In this document: positions 11,273-18,600 of the stretch, piece by piece
How positions within the stretch are numbered: the stretch's first letter is position 1
Layout: each line of letters starts with the position of its first letter
Origin: Setoptus koraiensis
Lineage: Eukaryota; Arthropoda
Assembly (NCBI GenBank): GCA_048013815.1
Contig: CM106586.1
Coordinates: 10,478,001 to 10,542,000 of the forward strand
Reading direction: 5' to 3'
Length of the DNA: 64,000 bases
Program-made: the position numbers and the translations under genes
Notes under the pieces: model-generated
Databases searched by the model: none
What the model was told of the DNA's origin: nothing
Seen by the model: the letters and a program-made list of their open reading frames with translations, nothing else

Positions 11273-11635
11273 TCATATTCTGTGACGTGGTTCTGGTCGT
11301 ACTCGCCTCGTCGGAAATTGCGATTGTTTTTGATTTTGGTCACGCAATAAATTGTTAGAGCGGCGCCATTCCTGAATTCTGCTTTCCTTGTCGAAGGCCT
11401 CCTCCAGAGCCTCATCCGGCAACATAATTGTTTTGATGTTGCATCCCCTTATGAAGCATTCATCGGCTCGCCAAGATCTATCCTTCAATCGGGTGGTGTG
11501 CAATACTGGACTTAGGCGGACATTCATGTAATTGTCACAAGCCAGCATGTATCCTGTGTAGTTGGCACCATCGTTTGTCTCAACTGTGATTCGCTTGTTT
11601 TTGCCCGACTCTAATATATGGAATGGCAGTAGCAT
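11273..11635 (-). CDS. LSM4-like Sm-fold RNA-binding protein
   Basis: A 120-residue single-exon Sm/LSm protein. The N-terminus MLLPFHIL, the Sm1 block (VETNDGANYTGYMLACDNYMN, residues about 18-38) and the Sm2 block (ECFIRGCNIKTIML, about 59-72) follow the LSM4 pattern. LSM4 is a subunit of the LSm1-7 (mRNA decay) and LSm2-8 (U6 snRNA) rings. The C-terminus is a short basic Gln/Arg tail (TRRVRPEPRHR) and lacks the Arg-Gly repeats usual in LSM4. It is therefore either a diverged LSM4 orthologue or a second, derived copy. The start ATG at 11635 is the natural one. The intronless form would also fit a retrocopy, but the frame is intact. Convergent with transporter 2. Confidence 0.8.
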   Translation of the reverse strand: MLLPFHILESGKNKRITVETNDGANYTGYMLACDNYMNVRLSPVLHTTRLKDRSWRADECFIRGCNIKTIMLPDEALEEAFDKESRIQEWRRSNNLLRDQNQKQSQFPTRRVRPEPRHRI

Positions 11636-12331
11636 GTTGAATTGGTTTTTTTCCGTTCAGTTTCCGATGCAGAATTAAATAAAATAATCCTTGAACGTTA
11701 AGTAAGTGATTTGGCGTCAAAAATCTAAATTGATTTCTAAATTAATTAATCAGTGTCTTGTACTCGAGTGCGATATTGACCATCTCTGGCGATAAATAAT
11801 GTATCAGCACGTGGTTTCATTGCGGATAAACAGAGCGTGAGACATATGTTGCTCAATGAGCGCGAAACATTGCTAATAATCCAGTTCACTTGTGAATCGC
11901 AAGTTGTGATTCACGAGTGAACTGCCAACAGACTCGACAGATTCTCGATCGAAGATAGATACTCAATTCAGCAATCAAATGAATTACTTGGTGGAAAAAA
12001 CCAGGCTAGTTTCTTTCAAAACATTTATTCTAAAACTATGAGTATTGAACGCACATTAAACTATTCTTTTGTCGAGATGTGATCATCGTCTAAATGACTA
12101 AACAACACTACATTATGTAACATAAAAAATGGTATGGCACTGATACATCGTTTCATGTTTTCTCGGGAAAATCTATTGAATGTTATGAAGCTAAAACTAA
12201 AATAAGTCCTACACTGGTATAACTATCATCATCAACAGTTGTATGAGCATTCATGGATTGTGGCCTCGGTAATCTTAGACCCCGCCACCTGTATAAACCG
12301 GGCTTGGTTTCGTTCCCCATTCGTCGTCAGA
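11636..12331. other. intergenic / 3' UTR of HSD-like gene
   Basis: AT-rich, no coding signal. TTTATT at 12024-12029 reads AATAAA on the minus strand about 300 bp past the dehydrogenase stop and may be its poly(A) signal. The part nearest 11636 should hold the promoter of the LSM4-like gene. Confidence 0.4.
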
Positions 12332-13571
12332 TCAATTACTGTCTGAGGATGCTTTGAGCAGATTGTTTTTTGCCGAAAACCTCATTTGTAACGATACCCC
12401 CACAAACCAAACACCCAGCTTGTCCAGTATTGTACAACCAACAGTACCAATACCATGGGTCCAATAACCTGACGTCTCGCGATAGTTACTTCTGACCAAG
12501 GCCAAAGCGGATTTTGCATAAGTATCAGGGTGAGGAGTAATTATGCTAGGGTTCTTGAATTGATTAGTCCATCCGGTCATCAGTTTTGTCAACACTGGGC
12601 CAGTGCTATAATTGATTATGTCGATGGGGTAACTAGAATACTCAAACTGAAGTGTGCGACTGAAATCCGTAATAAAATGCTATAGATTTGTATATGAGAT
12701 AAAAATAAAAAAGATAATTGTTAATTGAATGCTGATGATTTCCAACAGTCACTTGATAACTCGCACCATGAAAACTCACCTTTGCAGGCCCATAAACACC
12801 CCAGTATGGCGCAGAAACAATGCCAAACATGGACGAAATATTCATAATGAGGCCTTTCTTTCTCTGAATCATGCTAGGCATAACAAGTTTGATCATCATG
12901 ATATGGCTGATAACGTTCACTCCAACTGAGTCTTTGATTTCTTGGATGTCGTTTTGCAGGTATCGTTTGATGGAGTCGGGAAAGACACCGGCATTATTAA
13001 TGAGTATACCAACATCCCTGGAATCAAGTTTCAATTCTTTCTCAACGCGCTTATAGTCCTCAATGCTGGCATTTGCCAGATCTAGTCGAATGGTCACGAT
13101 CTCATCAGTTGATTTGGAAATCTGGCTCAGTTCATTTTTGACTCTGGTCAATTTTTCTTCATTCCTGCCCAAAATAATAAGCGAGTGACCTCGAGCTGCT
13201 AAATCTTTGGCAAATCCCAGACCAATTCCGTCGGTGGCGCCAGTGATGACTGCCCATTGCCCGTACTTCTTTTTCAGATCATAATGAAACAGCTGGTCTC
13301 GCACGTACATGGTGAAACCTGGTTCAACATAAAATGAATTAATAATAAAGCGGACGGATATTGTTACTATATATTCACAAAAATACTCACGAGAATACGC
13401 TCGAGATGTACGCAATTATAGACACTTACCACTGTAGGCATAATAGATTATCTTGATTCCGGTGAGAGCCAGACAGACAGAGCCCACAGTTGTGGCAACG
13501 ATCACAAAGACCCGTGAATAGGCATCGTGCTGTTTTATCTCGTTGAAGAAATCGTCCAAAAATTCCAACAT
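12332..13571 (-). CDS. 17-beta-HSD12 / very-long-chain 3-oxoacyl-CoA reductase-like SDR
   Basis: NADPH-dependent short-chain dehydrogenase of the HSD17B12/LET-767 family, which reduces 3-oxoacyl-CoA in ER fatty-acid elongation or reduces steroids. Three exons: 13571-13430, 13318-12780, 12679-12332, giving 342 residues. Junctions: GTAAGT donor with CCAG acceptor (phase 1); AAG|GTGAGT donor with CTATAG acceptor (phase 0), exactly after the catalytic Lys. Residues 23-45 form a membrane anchor. The cofactor motif TGATDGIG is at 73-80, NNAG at 155-158, catalytic Ser at 209/210, and YGPAK (Tyr223, Lys227) completes the active site, so it looks catalytically competent. The C-terminal exon starts HFITDFSRTLQFEY, as in the family. 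Slightly longer than vertebrate HSD17B12 (about 312). The substrate cannot be told from sequence. Confidence 0.88.
12680..12779 (-). other. intron 2 of HSD-like gene
   Basis: A 100-bp intron with GTGAGT donor after the active-site Lys codon and CTATAG acceptor. Splicing in phase 0 continues the SDR fold. Confidence 0.85.
13319..13429 (-). other. intron 1 of HSD-like gene
   Basis: A 111-bp phase-1 intron, GTAAGT donor and GAACCAG acceptor, joining the membrane-anchor exon to the Rossmann-fold exon through a split Gly codon. An open frame running into this intron from exon 2 gives a false, longer N-terminus. Confidence 0.85.
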
Positions 13572-14219
13572 GACGTCAATATAATTGCTTGCTTATGCGA
13601 TCTTATTCTAGCGTATGCTTGGCCCCAACCGAACGACCTTTATTACGATGAATTGCACTATCTATTTGTATTATCACCTGTGGAATTGTCCTTGATCATT
13701 TTAACTTGACTTACAACTTGTTCATTGGGTGTGTGAATCATTTTGCTCCGCATGTTTGATGTCTTCGAAGAAAGACAGCATAATTTATTGCAATCACCTG
13801 TAGGTCCGCTCGGGTATTGGGCGGGTATGGGGATGAGGTGCGGATATTTGCCAGTGCGAGTCGTACATTATTGATAAAACACGAAGCAACAATGACTGAA
13901 CAAACAAGAAATATTCAGGACCTGAATTTCAACCGTCGAATATAATAAAGCCACGCTGACTGGACTGGTGCTCCAAAGTGCGTGACTTGATGATCGTGCA
14001 CGGATGAAAATATATATGCAATGTAGATATAAATATGGATGTTGATATAAATGTTGATATAAATGTACATATGAATATCTGCATCTTTGTTTATATTGCT
14101 GCCACTTTTTTTAATATAATCAATCACAATAAATTTCTATCTGACTTTCTCCGGTGATCACGAAAGCACCAACCACTGTGATAGAACCTACATAAAATCA
14201 TTCATATGCATATATATAC
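13572..14219. other. intergenic between HSD-like gene and UBFD1-like remnant
   Basis: No gene seen. Contains the upstream region of the dehydrogenase and a low-complexity AT tract at about 14010-14080 built from repeats of GATATAAATGTT-like units. The 70-residue frame across that tract is a repeat artefact. Confidence 0.5.
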
Positions 14220-14743
14220 TTGGCAACAAATATTTACAACAGCCTTATAATACGAGCCAAGGAATCAAACCAAAATACCGTGACGACTACTACCGACGGA
14301 GGAATATTGCAATTTACTGTGTTATACAAGAAAAGTAAGTATTCTTTATCGTTGCCTAGCGCCAGGACCGTGTCAGAATTGAGAATTCAAATAAAAGAAT
14401 TGAGGCCAGTGCCGACTGTAATACAAAAATTAATGCACAAAGGAACGACGCTGAACGTGCACGATGATTTATTGTGGAATGCTCGGATTCGCAAGGGCTC
14501 CACAATAGTATAATGGCTGTGAGATCAACTTTTAGCGATATTTAACTAGGAACCGCAGTGCCAAGGCAAGAACTGATCAAAAAATATCAACCAGATAAGG
14601 ATAGGAAACACGCCGTTGGGCCACTTTGTAAGCAATCGCACCACAGCAAGGTCCTAATTGAACACATCAAGCCTAAGGATCTCATGCCGGCCTACAAGCA
14701 GGATGGACACGTGTATTTATCGTCTCACAAGCCTACACTCTAG
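14220..14743 (+). pseudogene. UBFD1-like ubiquitin-domain gene, disrupted
   Basis: Residues encoded from about 14301 resemble the ubiquitin-like domain of UBFD1 (pattern TVSELRIQIKEL, VIQKLMHKGTT, KGSTI). The similarity then continues past the stop in another frame: IMAVRSTFSDI, then GPLCKQSHHSKVLIEHIKPK, matching the UBFD1 segment after the domain. To follow it one must pass a 2-nt insertion (or 1-nt loss) at 14508-14509 and an in-frame TAA at 14543-14545. The frame opens with TTG, has no N-terminal ATG, and ends where the 85-bp satellite begins at 14741. No intron fits the 40-bp gap. I therefore read it as a truncated pseudogene. A sequencing error plus splicing is the alternative. Confidence 0.68.
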
Positions 14744-15250
14744 ACGGAGGTGAACCAAAATAGGTTCTTTCCCGCTGCACTCTCAGGATGTGAACCAGGG
14801 ATGGGTTCTTGCCCTGATGGAGGCCTAGACGGAGGTGAACCAAAGTAGGTTCTTTCCCGCGGCACTCTCAGGATGTGAACCAGGGATGGGTTCTTGCCCT
14901 GATGGAGGCCTAGACGGAGGTGAACCAAAATAGGTTCTTTCCCGCGGCACTCTCAGGATGTGAACCAAGGATGGGTTCTTGCCCTGATGGAGGCCTAGAC
15001 GGAGGTGAACCAAAGTAGGTTCTTTCCCGCGGCACTCTCAGGATGTGAACCAGGGATGGGTTCTTGCCCTGATGGAGGCCTAGACGGAGGTGAACCAAAG
15101 TAGGTTCTTTCCCGCGGCACTCTCAGGATGTGAACCAGGGATGGGTTCTTGCCCTGATGGAGGCCTAGACGGAGGTGAACCAAAATAGGTTCTTTCCCGC
15201 GGCACTCACAGGAAGTGAATCCGCAATGGATTCTTACCCTGATATAAGGT
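14741..15250. repeat. 85-bp tandem satellite, six units
   Basis: Units begin with TAGACGGAGG at 14741, 14826, 14911, 14996, 15081 and 15166. The first five are near-identical and the sixth is diverged. Each unit holds two dyads of the form GAACC-N6/7-GGTTC. Because 85 is not a multiple of 3, the array gives four overlapping 62-residue minus-strand frames (14740-15183) that are not genes. Confidence 0.97.
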
Positions 15251-15608
15251 TGACAAAATGATGGGTTTGTTTATTATTAAGACGGAGTATATAGTTCGTT
15301 TTATACAGTAAAATAATGATAGTGTGATACCTTTTAGAATGTGGACATGTAATAACTATAAGAAAAAACAAAGTGTCACTGGACACTTAAACAATTTCGT
15401 CTAACGGTTCTAATATACATTTACAACAACTACAAATAATAATGTCAACTACTCATAACGTTGGTGCGTTTGTTGCTCGATGCTATGCGATTTGGGTAGT
15501 TGCAAACAATTATGTTGAGTTGTTTCGTTTGAGCCAGTCATATGCTAATTGTACATATAATATAAGTGTCATGATTATTGTGTGTCAGCCTGACAATTGT
15601 GAGATCAT
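15251..15608 (-). other. probable 3' UTR of the long minus-strand gene
   Basis: AT-rich, no coding signal. TTTATT at 15270-15275 reads AATAAA on the minus strand, about 335 bp after the stop, and is a plausible poly(A) signal. Confidence 0.45.
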
Positions 15609-18600
15609 CTACACTAGCTGTTGTTGTGATTGGATTTTGGTCCATGCTGACGACGACCTTGACAATTGGTTGTCGGCATTTTTCGTTGCCGGCACAATGA
15701 CGGTTTCTTGCGACGATTGTGACACGGACAGGTTGACCGGTGTCGGCTGCTGTTGTTGTTGCGTAGAGGGATCTGGATTGGGCGAGCTAGTCGATAGGGG
15801 CCCGTTAACATTGGCCTGTGATTGATGGTTCGTTTGATCAGTTGAGCGACGTTGCAACAGAGCCTGTATACTGAGTGCCTCAAGTTGTTGTTGTGTCATA
15901 CCTGTTGGCCCCAACTGTTGGCCTTGCTTTTGAGAGTTGTTGTTGTTGGGGTTGCTGGCAGCAGCAGCATCGAAAAACAGACCCTTTGGTAGCGATTGCG
16001 ACGATGACGCAAATGTGAAATGCTTCGGCTGGAAGGCTTGATTCAGCTGATACAGGCCGCCCTGATTATCCGTTGACACCTGTTGTTGATGTTGTTGTAG
16101 TTGCTGCTGTTGCTGGCGCTGTTGTAGTTGTTGCTGTTGTTGCTGGTTACGGATGTGCTCTTGAAGTGCCGTGGCCAACGATGGCAAAAACGAGGACGAC
16201 GAAGACAGCTTAGGCTGAATGGTCTTGCTGGCCCCAGAGCCAGCAAATGCCGCACTCAGGGCACTCTCGTCGTGACTCAAATCGGCTCCGTTGGCGCCCA
16301 CCGACGATTGCAACGAGCCCGCCACCGACATCGTCTGACCGCTTGCGGGTCCGCCCGACAACACGGGCGGCGCATTTGCGGCCACATGAACCGGCTTCAA
16401 CTGTGAGGCCGAGCCAAACATTTTGCGCGTCAGATTTTTCGCCATGGCACTCAATGTTGACTGACCACTTCCGCTTGACTTGCTGCTCTGCTGTTGGCCG
16501 CTTGTTGTATCACTTGAGTTGCTGAAATTGAATTTTGATTTGCTCTCGGCGAATTGTAGATCAGTAGAGAAAATGGGCCGCACTCCTATTGCCCGGATGG
16601 CGGTGGCAGCGGGCGTGAAACTTGCAAATTGCGGCCGCGGAATTGCGGCAGCTATCGGTATTCTGATGGTAGGATAGGCGTAACTGGCGGCCGTTAGTAG
16701 TGGCGCCGCTCCGGCTATTGCGGTCGCAGGCCTGTAGGCATAGAAGGCCGGTCCGGCGCCCGCATGAAAGTAGGGTATTATAGTTGGGGTGCGCGTTGAG
16801 GCGGCCGCAAACTGACTGACCGCCCCCAGTGGCCTCGGTGCCAGCGTGAAGAAGGGCAGCGAGCTAAGCGCGTAAGAGGTAGGCCTCGGGTAGAATGTGG
16901 CCGCCGGTATGGCGTGACTGGCTAGTGTGGCGGGCGATTGTGCGACCGCGTGACCGGTGCCCGCACTGACCGGGCTGCCGGCCGAGCCGGCCGCCACCAC
17001 AGAACCGGTGGATGAGCCGGTGCTGGCGCCACTGCTCTGGTGTGCACTGCTGGCACTACTGGACGAGGTGTGAAAACGCGGAAATGTAAACCAGCCCGTG
17101 CTCTGGGTGCGGCTCTTGTCGAGCGCGGCCAGGGTACTGGCGGCAGTGGCCGCGGCAGCCGCCAACGGGCTTATGGCATAAGTGATGGTGCCCTCAGTGG
17201 CCACGGGCTGCGGATAACTGGGTATAAAGTTGTAAGCGGCCGCAGGTTGATAGTGAGCCGATGCCGGGTGATGCTCGTGTGCCGCTGGCGAGCTTGCGGC
17301 TGCCGTCAAATAGGGCGTGGCCGCGTAGGGCGATATTCTGTGGTATCGGGGTCTGAGCCGATAGGCGCTCACGGGCGCCGCGGGCCCGCCATTGGGTCCG
17401 CTGAATTGGTAGTGATGTGTAGCGGCCAGCATGGAGGCCAGCGGGCTTATTTCGTAGCCGTTGGTGGCCTGATCTAGCCACGGGTCGGACGTGTGCGACG
17501 GGTCGGTGTAGGGCGACGGGGCGCCGTTTGTGTTGAGCCAAGTGGCCGAGCTAGACCTCGGGTAGGTTCTGGGTAGTGCGGCCACATTGGACATGGCGCT
17601 TGTTGCGGGCGCCAGGTACTCGCCCGAGGTTATGTAATCGCTGAAGCTTATTGGGCGCCGGGCGGCGTAATAGCGCGGCCTGACCGGTTCGTAGCGCTCG
17701 GCGCTGGCCATGGGCACAAACGAGTCGGTCATTAGCGACGACAAAGACATGGCGGCGGGTCTGCGGTAGGGCGACAACGAGGGCGGACCCAGGCGTCCAA
17801 AGTCGTCGTCGAGGTCGGCCGAGGCGAGCTCGCGCTCGTAGTCGCTCGACGAGACACCCGACGAGCCCGCCATGTTGGTGGCCTCCTCGAAGGGATCGCG
17901 TCCGAAGCTAACGTGCGACTCCTTGGCCTGTTTGTGTGGGTCCACTGTGCGGGTAAAGATGTCGGCGCCGCCCGTGGACGAGCGCGAAGTTGACGTCGGA
18001 ATGTCCGCGGAGTTTCCGTTTCCGCTGGCGTTGTTGCCCGCGGTTGCTGCAGCGGCGGCGGCCGCGTTGGCCGAATTGATGGCCGAATTGAGATTGCTGA
18101 TGGTCTGATCGACGTACGAGCTGCCCGGCGAGTTTGTTGCCTGTGCGCCGTCCGTTGAGTAGGCCGACGAGTGAGCGGACTGATCGTCTACGATCAGCGA
18201 ACTGGCCGACGATGCCTGGGGCGTGGGACCCGCCGATGCGGCTGCCGCTGCGCCCGACGGGCCCGATTGCGGGTGACCGCGCGACGAAATCAGATCCTGA
18301 TAGTCGCTGGAGGAGCCGGCGCCATTAGTGTTGCCATTGTGCGACATGGGATAGTTGCCCGCGTCGGCCTGGCCGGCGTTGTGACTCGAATCCGCCGGAT
18401 TGTTGATTGAATGGTGGTGCAGCGGAATCGGGTGCGAGCCGCTCATTTGCATGGGGCTCATGTGACTCACTCCCAGCTGATTAGACGACACGATCATCTG
18501 ATCGGGCGCGGTCAGCATGTGGCTGTTTGGCGAGGTCATGGAGGTGAGCAGCGACCGGGAGGGCGCGTGCGAGAAGGGCGACTGGAAGCCCAGGTTGCGC

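Noticed and set aside
14740-15183. Four overlapping 62-residue minus-strand proteins
   Set aside because: Translations of the 85-bp satellite in rotating frames.
14741-15478. CRISPR-like array of 85-bp repeats
   Set aside because: No spacers, units directly abut, and the context is a eukaryotic nuclear genome.
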